Source of the DNA: Pseudochelatococcus sp050946405 | Lineage (GTDB): Bacteria; Pseudomonadota; Alphaproteobacteria; Rhizobiales; Beijerinckiaceae | Reading direction: 5' to 3' | Length of the DNA: 64,000 bases | Assembly (NCBI RefSeq): GCF_050946405.1 | Contig: NZ_JBMNUS010000005.1 | Coordinates: 62,001 to 126,000 of the forward strand | Part shown: in pieces, positions 16,761 to 27,655 of the stretch | Layout: each line of letters starts with the position of its first letter | Numbering within the stretch: position 1 is the first letter of the stretch | The notes under the pieces: generated by a model | Seen by the model: the letters and a program-made list of their open reading frames with translations, nothing else | Database searches by the model: none | Told to the model about the DNA's origin: nothing | Made by a program: the position numbers and the translations under genes

Positions 16761-18704
16761 CTACACCGTGACCTGCGTGCCGACCTCGACGACGCGGCCC
16801 GTGGGAATCTGGAAGAAGTCCGTGGCGTCGGAGGCGTTGCGCGCCAGCGAGATGAACAGGTGATCCTGCCATTTCGGCATGCCGGACTTCGCCGCCGGCC
16901 GGATGGAGCGGCGCGACAGGAAGAACGACGTCGACATGATGTCGAACTTGAAGCCCAGCTTGCGCAGGATGGAAAGGCCCTTCGGCACGTTCGGCGATTC
17001 CATGTAGCCGAAGCGCATGCCGACCTGCCAGAAGTTGTCGGCGATGGGCTCCAGCGTCACCCGCTCGTTGTCGGAGACGCGCGGCGTGTCGTCGGTGGTG
17101 ATGGTCAGGATGACGTTTTTCTCGTGCAGCACCTTGTTGTGCTTGAGATTGTGCAGCAGCGCCGAGGGCGATGTCTGCGGATCGCTCGTCAGGAACACCG
17201 CCATGCCCGGCACCCGGTGCGGCGGGCTCGTCTTCAGCATGCCGATGAGGTCGGTGAGCGGCACGTCCGTCTTGCGCGTCTTGGCGAAGAGGATTTCGGT
17301 GCCCTTGCGCCACGTCGACATCACGACGACGAGGAAGACCGCCAGCACCACGGGCACCCAGCCGCCCGAGACGAGCTTGCCCATGTTCGCGCCGAGGAAG
17401 GCCATGTCGATGACGACGAAGGGCGCGAGCAGCGCCAGCGCCCCCGCGAGCCCCCATCTCCAGCCCTTCCATATCACGAGGATGGCCAGCAGGCCGTCCA
17501 TCAGCATGGCGCCGAACACCGAGATGCCGTAGGCGTGCGACAGCGCGCTCGAGGTCTGGAACGCGACCACCAGCACCAGCACGCCCATCAGCAGCAGCCG
17601 GTTGACCTTCGGCATGTAGATCTGCCCCGCGTGTTCCGCCGAGGTGAAGCGGATTTCCATGCGCGGCAGCAGGCCGAGCTGGATCGCCTGGCGGGTGAGC
17701 GAGAAGGCGCCCGTGATGCCCGCCTGCGAGGCGACGATGGTGGCGAGCGTCGCCAGCCCGATCATGGGCACCAGCGCCCATTCCGGCACCAGCCGGTAGA
17801 AGGGATTGTCGATGGCCTCCGGGTGGGCCAGCAGCATCGCGCCCTGCCCGAGATAATTGAGCGCCAGCGCCGGAAACACGAACCACAGCCACGCCACGCT
17901 GATCGGCTTGCGGCCGAAATGGCCGAGGTCGGCATAAAGCGCCTCCGCGCCCGTCGCGGCGAGGCAGACGCCGCCCAGCACCGCCGTGGCGATGCCCGGA
18001 TGCTGGTAAAGGAAGCGGATGCCGAAATACGGGTTGAAGGCCGCGAAAACCGCCGGATCGTCGAAGAGATGCGTCAGCCCGGCGAGGCCGATGGTCGCGA
18101 ACCACACGATCATTACCGGGCCGAACAGCGCCGCCACCCTTGCCGTGCCGAAGCGCTGCGACATGAAAAGCCCGATCAGGATCACGATGGTGATGGGCAC
18201 CACGTAATCGTCGAGCGCGGGCGTGGCCAGCCGCACGCCTTCCACCGCCGACAGCACGGACATGGCGGGCGAGATGATGGCGTCGCCGTAGAACAGCGCC
18301 GCTCCCAGCATGCCGAGCAGCACGATGCCGCCGCGCTTCTTGCCGAGCACGCGCTGCGCCAGCGCCACCAGCGTCAGCGTGCCGCCCTCGCCGTTGTTGT
18401 CGGCGCGCAGCAGGATCAGCACGTATTTGCATGTCACGACGAGGATGAGCGTCCACAGGACCAGCGACAGCACGCCGATCACCGAGGCGCGCAGCAACGG
18501 CCCGCCGTCCGAAGCCGCGAGCACGGATTCGCGCAGCGCGTAGAGCGGGCTCGTGCCGATATCGCCGAACACGACGCCGATGGCGCCCATCACCAGCAGG
18601 TGCAACCGGCGCGGCGCGGCCGGGCTGCTTTCCGGGCCATCGGCTTCGGCGCCGTCCCGATCGCGCGGCGAGGCGGGCGGAGGCGCGTCCTTGAGACCGG
18701 TCAT
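16761..18704 (-). CDS. kup: Kup-type low-affinity potassium transporter
   Basis: 647 residues from ATG 18704, with AAAGGA five bases upstream. The reading frame stays open for almost 2 kb further upstream, but that is antisense to zapE. Signature: LLVMGAIGVVFGDIGTSPLY at the first membrane helix, about 12 membrane segments, and a C-terminal cytoplasmic region with VFLTSDPQTSPSALLHNLKH. It is a K+/H+ symporter of the inner membrane. It ends 140 bases before miaB. Confidence 0.95.
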   Translation of the reverse strand: MTGLKDAPPPASPRDRDGAEADGPESSPAAPRRLHLLVMGAIGVVFGDIGTSPLYALRESVLAASDGGPLLRASVIGVLSLVLWTLILVVTCKYVLILLRADNNGEGGTLTLVALAQRVLGKKRGGIVLLGMLGAALFYGDAIISPAMSVLSAVEGVRLATPALDDYVVPITIVILIGLFMSQRFGTARVAALFGPVMIVWFATIGLAGLTHLFDDPAVFAAFNPYFGIRFLYQHPGIATAVLGGVCLAATGAEALYADLGHFGRKPISVAWLWFVFPALALNYLGQGAMLLAHPEAIDNPFYRLVPEWALVPMIGLATLATIVASQAGITGAFSLTRQAIQLGLLPRMEIRFTSAEHAGQIYMPKVNRLLLMGVLVLVVAFQTSSALSHAYGISVFGAMLMDGLLAILVIWKGWRWGLAGALALLAPFVVIDMAFLGANMGKLVSGGWVPVVLAVFLVVVMSTWRKGTEILFAKTRKTDVPLTDLIGMLKTSPPHRVPGMAVFLTSDPQTSPSALLHNLKHNKVLHEKNVILTITTDDTPRVSDNERVTLEPIADNFWQVGMRFGYMESPNVPKGLSILRKLGFKFDIMSTSFFLSRRSIRPAAKSGMPKWQDHLFISLARNASDATDFFQIPTGRVVEVGTQVTV

Positions 18705-19121
18705 GAAGTCCTTTCCGAAACGAACCCTGACAAAACGAACGCCGGAGCCTGCCTGATGGCGGCGTCGCGCCATCGGGCCCTGCCCGCCGACCGGCGCCGC
18801 GCGCTCATAGCATAGCGGCATCTTCATGCCAAACATGTGTCTGAAAAAAGCTTTTGACGGCGGCGGAACAGGCCCGGCGGGCGCGACGCGCTTGCAAGCC
18901 GGCGGCCCTGCCGACAAAGATGCGATAAATCGTGCCGCGATCGATGTTCGGATAGAACAGTATACTTCATGGCGATAGCACATCTTTTGGAGCCGCTGCA
19001 ATCTGCAGGCCGGTGAGCATGCATTGCGAATACTGCCGTGAAGGAGTACAGCATGCGGGCCGGCGGGATGGTTGCCGCTGAAACCGGCCGGCTTTGTCCG
19101 TTTGAACGCAAGGATTTCCGC
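18705..19121. other. Divergent kup-zapE spacer
   Basis: A 417-base region between the kup and zapE starts, with less GC than the flanks around 18910-19060. It must hold both promoters. An AAGGAG at 19042-19047 precedes an in-frame ATG at 19053, an alternative longer zapE start. No RNA gene was recognised. Confidence 0.5.
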
Positions 19122-20333
19122 ATGACAGCCCGTATTCCGGCGCCAGCAGCATCGTCTCCCGCTTCGGTGCGCGCGCGATACGACGCTCTGGCCGCATCGG
19201 GCGCGATCGAGCGGGATGCCGCCCAGGAGCGGCTGATCGAGCGGCTGGACGGGCTGATAGTGGCCCTCGTCGCCGCGCCCGCGCCCGCGAAGACCGGCCG
19301 CCTCGCCCGCCTGTTCGGCGGCGGGCGCGAGAACAGACAGCCGGTGCGCGGCCTCTACGTCTGGGGATCGGTCGGGCGCGGCAAGACCATGCTGATGGAT
19401 CTGTTCATGGAGGCGGCGCCCGTCTCCCGCAAGCGCCGCGCCCATTTTCACGACTTCCTCGCCGATGTGCACGAGCGCATCTTCCGCTTCCGCCAGCGGA
19501 TCAGGGAGGGCAGGGAGAAGGATACCGATCCGATCCCCCATGTCGCGGCGGAGCTGGCCGCGGAGGCGACGCTGCTGTGCTTCGACGAGTTCACCGTCAC
19601 CGACATCGCGGATGCGATGATTCTCGGCCGCCTGTTCGCCGGCCTGTTCGAGAACGGCGTCACCATCGTCGCCACCTCGAACGTGGTGCCGGACAGGCTC
19701 TACGAGGGCGGTCTCAACCGGGCGCTGTTCCTGCCGTTCATCGCGCTGTTGCAGGAGCGCATGGACGTGATGGAGCTTTCCTCGCGCACGGACTACCGGC
19801 TGGAGAAGCTCGCCGGCGCGGATGTCTACCATACGCCCAACGACGCGCGCGCGCGCGCCGCGCTCGACGACGCCTTCCGCCGCCTCGCCGGCACGGCGAC
19901 GGCGGAGCCGCTCGCGTTGTCCGTCAAGGGCCACGCGCTGCCGGTGCCGCTCGCCGCGGGCGGGGTGGCGCGCTTTTCCTTCACCGATCTGTGCGCCAGG
20001 GCGCTCGGAGCGTCGGACTACCTTTATCTGGCCCGGCACTTCCATTCCATCGTGCTGGACGACATTCCGGTGATGAACATGGAGCGGCGCAACGAGGCCA
20101 AGCGCTTCATCACGCTGATCGACGCGCTCTACGACCGCCATGTCAAACTCGTCGCGTCGGCGGAGGCGCCGGCCGACAGGCTTTATCTCGCGGAGACGGG
20201 GCGCGAGGCGTTCGAGTTCGACCGCACGGTGTCGCGCCTCATCGAGATGCGCTCGGAGGAATATCTGGCCCTGCCGCACGGGCGCGGCGATTCGCTGGCC
20301 ACGGGCGACAGCACGGGCCTGGCCGAGACATGA
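19122..20333 (+). CDS. zapE: Cell division protein ZapE (AFG1-like ATPase)
   Basis: 403 residues from ATG 19122 (AAGGA at 19110-19114). The in-frame ATG 19053 has an even better ribosome site and would add 23 residues. P-loop YVWGSVGRGKTMLMDLF, Walker B LLCFDEFTVTDIADAM and sensor VATSNVVPDRLYEGGLNR are the AFG1/ZapE pattern, with late IPVMNMERRNEAKRFI. It is a cytoplasmic ATPase of the divisome in proteobacteria. Its stop overlaps the TetR gene start (ATGA). Confidence 0.95.
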   Translation: MTARIPAPAASSPASVRARYDALAASGAIERDAAQERLIERLDGLIVALVAAPAPAKTGRLARLFGGGRENRQPVRGLYVWGSVGRGKTMLMDLFMEAAPVSRKRRAHFHDFLADVHERIFRFRQRIREGREKDTDPIPHVAAELAAEATLLCFDEFTVTDIADAMILGRLFAGLFENGVTIVATSNVVPDRLYEGGLNRALFLPFIALLQERMDVMELSSRTDYRLEKLAGADVYHTPNDARARAALDDAFRRLAGTATAEPLALSVKGHALPVPLAAGGVARFSFTDLCARALGASDYLYLARHFHSIVLDDIPVMNMERRNEAKRFITLIDALYDRHVKLVASAEAPADRLYLAETGREAFEFDRTVSRLIEMRSEEYLALPHGRGDSLATGDSTGLAET

Positions 20334-20953
20334 GTCCACTGCGCCGGATACAGGAGCCGGTGCCCGAGCGGGTGGACGTGCGCCTTGTCGCCATCGCCGC
20401 CGAGCATATCCGGCAGGTGGGCGCGCGCCGCGTGACGGTGGTGGGCATCGCGGAGGAGGCGGGCATGACGCATGCCAACGTCTACCGCTATTTCCCCTCC
20501 AAAGAGGCGCTGATGGATGCCGTGGTGGCCGATGCGCTGAAGCCGGTCGAGCTGATGATGGCCGATATCGCCGGCGCGCCGGACCCCGCCGATGACAAAC
20601 TCGAACGTTTGACACTGGCGCTCGCGCACGCCTACCGCGACCTGGCGGAGAACGACCGGGCGATCTTCGAGCTTTACGCCGATATCGCCGGCGCGAACCG
20701 CTCCGTCGCCCGCCGCCATCGCGGCCGGGTGTTCATGTTCGTCGAGCGCGTGGTGGACGAAGGGGCGGCGATCGGAGTCTTCCGCCTGCGGGACCGCGAC
20801 ACGGCGATGTCGTTCCTGACGGACATGCTGTTTCGCTTCTCTCATCCCTCCGCCATTCTTCTCGACGCGGGGCGGCCGAAGGAGACGATGGAAAGGCGTT
20901 TTTCGGTGCTGATCGGCGTGGCGCTGCGCGCGCTGGTCGGCGGCTTCGTGTGA
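20330..20953 (+). CDS. TetR family transcriptional regulator
   Basis: 207 residues from the ATG that overlaps the zapE stop (ATGA at 20330-20333). The helix-turn-helix is RRVTVVGIAEEAGMTHANVY followed by RYFPSKEALMDAVV. The C-terminal domain is helical with a TetR_C-like ligand region. The overlap predicts translational coupling with zapE. Target genes and ligand are unknown; it also lies upstream of mdh, 271 bases away. Confidence 0.92.
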   Translation: MSPLRRIQEPVPERVDVRLVAIAAEHIRQVGARRVTVVGIAEEAGMTHANVYRYFPSKEALMDAVVADALKPVELMMADIAGAPDPADDKLERLTLALAHAYRDLAENDRAIFELYADIAGANRSVARRHRGRVFMFVERVVDEGAAIGVFRLRDRDTAMSFLTDMLFRFSHPSAILLDAGRPKETMERRFSVLIGVALRALVGGFV

Positions 20954-21224
20954 GCGCGGGCTTCATGTTGCGCGAGGGTTACAGAACCTGATATTTGAAA
21001 CACGATGGTTTTCTGCGAAACGGAATGTGACGCGATCGTCATGATCTGCCTCAACGCCTTGAGGACCAAAGAAGATTATCTCCGCTCTCGCGGCCGGAGC
21101 GCGCCTTCGGGCTTGTGCCGGCCGTTCCACCACCCCGGCAGGCCGCTTGAAGGCTTGCACGCTTTGAGTCAAGTAGACGGCGCTAACGGGGTTTTTCATC
21201 CCTCCAGTTCAAGGATTGGTTTTC

Positions 21225-22190
21225 ATGGCCCGCAAGAAGATCGCTCTGATCGGCTCCGGACAGATCGGCGGCACGCTCGCCCATCTTGCCGGTTTGAAGG
21301 AACTTGGTGACGTCGTCCTGTTCGACATCGCCGAAGGCATCCCGCAGGGCAAGGCCCTCGACATCGCCGAGTCGGCGCCGGTCGACGGTTTCGACGCGGC
21401 CCTCACGGGCGCCAATTCCTACACCGACATCGCGGGTGCGGACGTCATCATCGTCACCGCCGGCGTGCCGCGCAAGCCCGGCATGAGCCGCGACGACCTG
21501 CTCGGCATCAACCTCAAGGTGATGGAGTCGGTCGGCCAGGGCATCCGCGACAACGCCCCCGACGCCTTCGTCATCTGCATCACCAACCCGCTGGACGCCG
21601 CCGTCTGGGCCTTGCAGAAGGCCTCCGGCCTTCCGGCCAACAAGATCGTCGGCATGGCCGGCGTGCTCGACTCCGCGCGTTTCCGCCACTTCCTCGCCGA
21701 CGAGTTCAAGGTTTCGGTGAAGGACGTGACCGCTTTCGTGCTCGGCGGCCATGGCGACGACATGGTGCCGCTGACGCGTTATTCGACGGTTGCCGGCATT
21801 CCGCTGCCCGATCTCGTCAAGCTCGGCTGGACGACGCAGGAGAAGCTTGACGCCATCGTCGAGCGCACCCGCAAGGGCGGCGGCGAGATCGTCAACCTGC
21901 TCAAGACGGGCTCCGCCTTCTACGCGCCCGCCGCCTCCGCCATCGCCATGGCCGAAAGCTACCTGAAGGACCAGAAGCGCGTGCTGCCCGCCGCCGCCTA
22001 CCTGTCCGGCCAGTACGGCGAGGACGGCCTCTTCGTGGGCGTGCCGGTCGTGATCGGCGAGAACGGCGTCGAGCGCATCATCGAGATCGCGCTCGCCGAC
22101 GACGAGAAGGCCGCGTTCGACAAGTCGGTCGCTTCCGTCAAGGGGCTCATCGAGGCGTCGAAGACCATCAACCCGGCGCTCGCCGGCTGA
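21225..22190 (+). CDS. mdh: Malate dehydrogenase
   Basis: 321 residues from ATG 21225 (AAGGA at 21211-21215). Rossmann motif IALIGSGQIGGTLAHLA, then VIVTAGVPRKPGMSRDDLL, substrate and catalytic region GVLDSARFRHFLADEF and LGGHGDDMVPLTRYS with the active His. This is the LDH-like NAD-dependent MDH of alphaproteobacteria. It oxidises malate to oxaloacetate and heads the TCA block. A possible weak hairpin (22201-22224) follows the stop. Confidence 0.97.
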   Translation: MARKKIALIGSGQIGGTLAHLAGLKELGDVVLFDIAEGIPQGKALDIAESAPVDGFDAALTGANSYTDIAGADVIIVTAGVPRKPGMSRDDLLGINLKVMESVGQGIRDNAPDAFVICITNPLDAAVWALQKASGLPANKIVGMAGVLDSARFRHFLADEFKVSVKDVTAFVLGGHGDDMVPLTRYSTVAGIPLPDLVKLGWTTQEKLDAIVERTRKGGGEIVNLLKTGSAFYAPAASAIAMAESYLKDQKRVLPAAAYLSGQYGEDGLFVGVPVVIGENGVERIIEIALADDEKAAFDKSVASVKGLIEASKTINPALAG

Positions 22191-22349
22191 CCACCCATCG
22201 GGCGGCGGCTCGGGGAGGGCCGCCGTTTCGCCATCCCGGCCTCTACGGATCGCGCGGTCGGCGTCACCCGCCGACATCCGCCGGTCAGTAAGACGTCTGA
22301 GTCATCAGCAATCCGAGCCACCTGGATACGAGCCACCTGGGACGACGAT

Positions 22350-23548
<1,199 letters not shown>

Positions 23549-23549
<1 letters not shown>

Positions 23550-24433
23550 TGTCCGTTCTGATCGACAAGTCGACGAAAATCATCACCCAGGGTTTCACGG
23601 GCAAGAACGGCACGTTCCACTCCGAGCAGGCGCTGGCCTACGGCGCGCAGGTCGTCGGCGGCACCTCGCCGGGCAAGGGCGGCTCGAAGCACCTCGGTCT
23701 GCCCGTGTTCGACACGGTGGCCGAGGCGCGCGAGGCGACGGGCGCGGACGCTTCCGTGATCTACGTGCCGCCGGCGGGTGCGGCTGACGCCATTCTCGAG
23801 GCGATCGACGCCGAGGTTCCGCTGATCGTGGCCATCACCGAAGGCATTCCGGTGCTCGACATGGTGAAGGTGAAGCGCGCGCTGGACGGTTCGAAGTCGC
23901 GCCTCATCGGCCCCAACTGCCCCGGCGTGGTGACGGCGGGCGAATCGAAGATCGGCATCATGCCGGCGAACATCTTCTCGGTGGGCTCGGTCGGCATCGT
24001 GTCGCGTTCCGGCACGCTGACCTACGAGGCGGTTTTCCAGACCTCGCAGGAGGGCCTCGGCCAGACGACGGCTGTCGGCATCGGCGGCGATCCGGTCAAG
24101 GGCACCGAGTTCATCGACGTGCTGGAGCTGTTCCTCGCCGACGACAAGACCGAGTCGATCATCATGATCGGCGAGATCGGCGGTTCGGCGGAAGAGGATG
24201 CGGCCCAGTTCCTCAAGGACGAGGCGAAGCGCGGCCGCAAGAAGCCGATGGTCGGCTTCATCGCCGGCCGCACGGCCCCTCCGGGGCGGCGCATGGGCCA
24301 TGCGGGCGCCATCATTTCCGGCGGCAAGGGCGGCGCGGAAGACAAGATCGCGGCGCTGGAGGAGGCGGGCATTCGCGTGTCGCCTTCGCCCGCGCGTCTC
24401 GGCAAGACTCTGGTCGAGGTGCTGAAGGGCTGA
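23549..24433 (+). CDS. sucD: Succinate-CoA ligase, ADP-forming, alpha subunit
   Basis: 294 residues. CoA-binding N-terminal domain (KIITQGFTGKNGTFHSEQAL), GPNCPGVVTAGESKIGIMP, and the phosphohistidine loop GRRMGHAGAIISGGKGGAED. It forms the catalytic alpha chain with SucC. The next gene, sucA, is 179 bases downstream across two small hairpins. Confidence 0.98.
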
Positions 24434-24520
24434 TGCGGAAGCGGCAGGCCGCTCCCGGTGAGGGCGGCCGCCGCCATTCCGCCACCTTTGCGCTGCAACT
24501 GGATGGCAACGGATAACCAC

Positions 24521-24568
24521 CCCGTCACCTCTTCCGGGGGGGTGATGGGTATCGGGCCGGATGGCCCG
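24521..24568 (+). promoter_or_regulatory. Two hairpins in the sucD-sucA spacer
   Basis: First hairpin: CCCGTCACC (24521-24529) with GGTGATGGG (24541-24549), 9 bp including one G-U pair. Second: CGGGCC (24553-24558) with GGCCCG (24563-24568) on a GGAT loop. No T tract follows. They may be processing or attenuation signals that separate sucCD from sucAB expression. Confidence 0.4.
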
Positions 24569-24612
24569 CTTGCCCCGGACGGTTTCCGGGTTCCGGCAGG
24601 ATGATAAGGGTC

Positions 24613-27573
24613 ATGGCACGGCAGGATGTGAACGACGCATTTGCTCAAACCTCGTTCCTTTACGGCGGCAACGGGGCCTATCTCGATGAGCTCTACGCCC
24701 GTTACGAGCAGGATCCGCAGTCGGTCGATGCCGAGTGGCAGGCGTTCTTCGCCGCTCTCGGCGAGGACAAGGCCCTTGTCCGGAAGAACGCGCAGGGCGC
24801 CTCCTGGCAGCGGCCTCACTGGCCGGTGCCCGCCAACGGCGATCTCGTCTCCGTGCTCGACAGCGACTGGTCGCGTGTCGAGAAGGCGGCCGCCGGGAAG
24901 ATCGGAGAGAAGGCCAGGAAGGGCGGCGTCGAGCTGTCGCCCGAGGCGGTGCAGCAGGCCGCGCGCGACAGCGTGCGCGCCATCATGATGATTCGCGCCT
25001 ACCGCATGCGCGGCCACCTGCATGCCGATCTCGATCCGCTGCATCTTTCCCCGCCGCGCGACCACGAGGAACTCAATCCCTCGAACTACGGTTTCGGGCC
25101 CGGCGATCTCGACCGCAAGATCTTCATCGACCGCGTGCTCGGCCTTGAATTCGCCACCGTCAACGAGATGCTGGCGATCCTCAGGCGCACCTACTGCCAG
25201 ACGCTCGGCGTCGAGTTCATGCACATTTCCGATCCTGCGGAAAAGGCGTGGATCCAGGAGCGTATCGAGGGGCCGCAGAAGGAGATCGCCTTCACGCCCG
25301 AGGGCAAGCGCGCCATCCTCAACAAGCTGATCGAATCCGAAGGCTTCGAGAAGTTTCTCGATCTGAAGTACACGGGCACGAAGCGCTTCGGTCTTGACGG
25401 CGGCGAATCGCTCATTCCGGCGCTGGAGCAGATTATCAAGCGCGGCGGCAACCTCGGCGTGCAGGAGATCGTGCTCGGCATGGCCCACCGCGGCCGCCTC
25501 AACGTGCTGACGCAGGTGATGGCCAAGCCTCACCGGGCGCTGTTCCACGAGTTCAAGGGCGGTTCCTTCGCCCCCGACGACGTTGAAGGCTCCGGCGACG
25601 TCAAGTATCACCTCGGCGCCTCTTCCGACCGCGAGTTCGACGGCAACCGGGTGCACCTGTCCCTCGTCGCCAACCCGTCGCACCTCGAGATCGTCGATCC
25701 GGTGGTGCTCGGCAAGGCGCGCGCGAAGCAGGACCAGCTCGGCGACCGCGAGACGCGCGGCACCGTCATTCCGCTGCTGCTGCACGGCGACGCCGCCTTC
25801 GCGGGGCAGGGCGTGGTGGCCGAGTGCCTCGGCCTGTCGGGCCTGAAGGGCCATCGCACCGGCGGTTCGGTGCATTTCATCATCAACAACCAGATCGGCT
25901 TCACCACCGACCCGCGCAACTCGCGCTCCTCGCCCTATCCGTCGGATGTGGCGAAGATGGTCGAGGCGCCGGTGTTCCACGTCAACGGCGACGATCCCGA
26001 GGCCGTGGTGTTCGCGGCCAAGATCGCGACGGAGTTCCGGCAGCAGTTCCGCAAGCCCGTGGTCGTGGACATGTTCTGCTACCGTCGCTTCGGCCACAAC
26101 GAGGGCGACGAGCCCGCGTTCACGCAGCCGCTGATGTATCAGGCGATCCGCAACCATCCGACCGTGCTCGAAATCTACGCGAAGAAGCTCGTCGCGGAAG
26201 GCGTGGTGACGCAGGCCGAGGTGGAGGAACGCAAGGCGGCATGGCGCACGCATCTTGAGGCGGAGCTGGAGGCCGGCCAGACCTACAAGCCCAACAAGGC
26301 CGACTGGCTCGACGGCAAGTGGTCCGGTCTCAAGGCGGTGCGTGAGGACGCCGACGATCCCCGCCGCGGCGCGACGGGGCTGCCCGAGGCGGAGCTGAGG
26401 CTGCTCGGCGAGAAGCTCACCACGGTGCCGGCCGATTTCAACGTCCACCGCACGATCCAGCGCTTCCTCGACAACCGCCGCAAGGCGATCGAGGTCGGCG
26501 AGGGCATCGACTGGGCCACGGGCGAGGCGCTGGCCTTCGCCTCGCTGCTGAAGGAAGGCAAGCCCGTGCGCCTGTCCGGCCAGGACGTCGAGCGCGGCAC
26601 CTTCTCGCAGCGCCATTCGGTGCTGGTCGACCAGAAGGACGAGCGCCGCTATATCCCGCTCAACAACGTCTCGGACGATCAGGCGAAGTACGAGGTCATC
26701 AACTCGATGCTGTCGGAAGAGGCGGTGCTCGGTTTCGAGTACGGCTATTCGCTGACGGAGCCGAACACGCTCACGCTGTGGGAGGCGCAGTTCGGCGACT
26801 TCGCCAACGGCGCGCAGGTGGTGTTCGACCAGTTCATCTCGTCGGCGGAACGCAAGTGGTTGCGCATGTCCGGGCTCGTGGTGCTGCTGCCGCACGGCTA
26901 CGAGGGGCAGGGGCCGGAGCATTCGTCCGCGCGTCTGGAGCGCTACCTCCAGATGTGCGCCGAGGACAACATGCAGGTGGCCAACGTCACCACGCCGGCC
27001 AACTACTTCCATATCCTGCGCCGCCAGTTGAAGCGCGATTTCCGCAAGCCGCTGATCCTGATGACGCCGAAGTCCCTGCTGCGCCACAAGCGCGCCGTGT
27101 CGACGCTCGACGAGTTCATGGAGGGCCGTTCCTTCCACCGCCTCATCCGCGACGACGCGGAGCGGCTGGCGAAGGAGAAGATCAAGCTGGTCAAGGACGA
27201 CAAGATCCGTCGCGTCGTGCTCTCCACCGGCAAGGTCTACTACGATCTCTACGAGGAGCGCGAGAAGCGCGGCATCGACGACGTCTATCTGCTGCGCGTC
27301 GAGCAGCTTTATCCGTTCCCGGTGAAGTCGCTGATCAACGAGCTGTCGCGCTTCCGCAACGCCGATCTCGTCTGGTGCCAGGAAGAGCCCAAGAACATGG
27401 GTTCGTGGACCTTCGTGGAGCCTTATCTGGAGTGGGCGCTGGGGCATTCGGGCATCAAGGCGAAGCGTCCGCGCTACGTGGGGCGCGCCGCCTCCGCCGC
27501 CACGGCGACCGGCCTGATGTCGAAGCATCTCGCGCAGTTGCAGGCGTTCCTCGACGACGCTTTTTCCGTCTGA
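24613..27573 (+). CDS. sucA: 2-oxoglutarate dehydrogenase E1 component
   Basis: 986 residues from ATG 24613 (MARQDVNDAFAQTSFLYGGN, the usual rhizobial start); ATG 24601 adds four residues. The thiamine diphosphate region shows VLGMAHRGRLNVL, HVNGDDPEAVVFAAKIA and CYRRFGHNEGDEPAFTQP. The C-terminal transketolase half includes ISSAERKWLRMSGLVVLLPH and QGPEHSSARLERYLQ. It decarboxylates 2-oxoglutarate and passes succinyl to SucB. Confidence 0.98.
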   Translation: MARQDVNDAFAQTSFLYGGNGAYLDELYARYEQDPQSVDAEWQAFFAALGEDKALVRKNAQGASWQRPHWPVPANGDLVSVLDSDWSRVEKAAAGKIGEKARKGGVELSPEAVQQAARDSVRAIMMIRAYRMRGHLHADLDPLHLSPPRDHEELNPSNYGFGPGDLDRKIFIDRVLGLEFATVNEMLAILRRTYCQTLGVEFMHISDPAEKAWIQERIEGPQKEIAFTPEGKRAILNKLIESEGFEKFLDLKYTGTKRFGLDGGESLIPALEQIIKRGGNLGVQEIVLGMAHRGRLNVLTQVMAKPHRALFHEFKGGSFAPDDVEGSGDVKYHLGASSDREFDGNRVHLSLVANPSHLEIVDPVVLGKARAKQDQLGDRETRGTVIPLLLHGDAAFAGQGVVAECLGLSGLKGHRTGGSVHFIINNQIGFTTDPRNSRSSPYPSDVAKMVEAPVFHVNGDDPEAVVFAAKIATEFRQQFRKPVVVDMFCYRRFGHNEGDEPAFTQPLMYQAIRNHPTVLEIYAKKLVAEGVVTQAEVEERKAAWRTHLEAELEAGQTYKPNKADWLDGKWSGLKAVREDADDPRRGATGLPEAELRLLGEKLTTVPADFNVHRTIQRFLDNRRKAIEVGEGIDWATGEALAFASLLKEGKPVRLSGQDVERGTFSQRHSVLVDQKDERRYIPLNNVSDDQAKYEVINSMLSEEAVLGFEYGYSLTEPNTLTLWEAQFGDFANGAQVVFDQFISSAERKWLRMSGLVVLLPHGYEGQGPEHSSARLERYLQMCAEDNMQVANVTTPANYFHILRRQLKRDFRKPLILMTPKSLLRHKRAVSTLDEFMEGRSFHRLIRDDAERLAKEKIKLVKDDKIRRVVLSTGKVYYDLYEEREKRGIDDVYLLRVEQLYPFPVKSLINELSRFRNADLVWCQEEPKNMGSWTFVEPYLEWALGHSGIKAKRPRYVGRAASAATATGLMSKHLAQLQAFLDDAFSV

Positions 27574-27655
27574 TTGACGATCCGGCCGGCGACACCGCCG
27601 GCCGGGCCTTCATCCTGTCAAGTAACCGGCCGCAGGCCACAATGGATACATGATC

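Noticed and set aside
18705..20615. Extension of kup upstream to give a 1284-residue protein
   Set aside because: The extra part is antisense to zapE, and the Kup N-terminus with a good ribosome site is at 18704.
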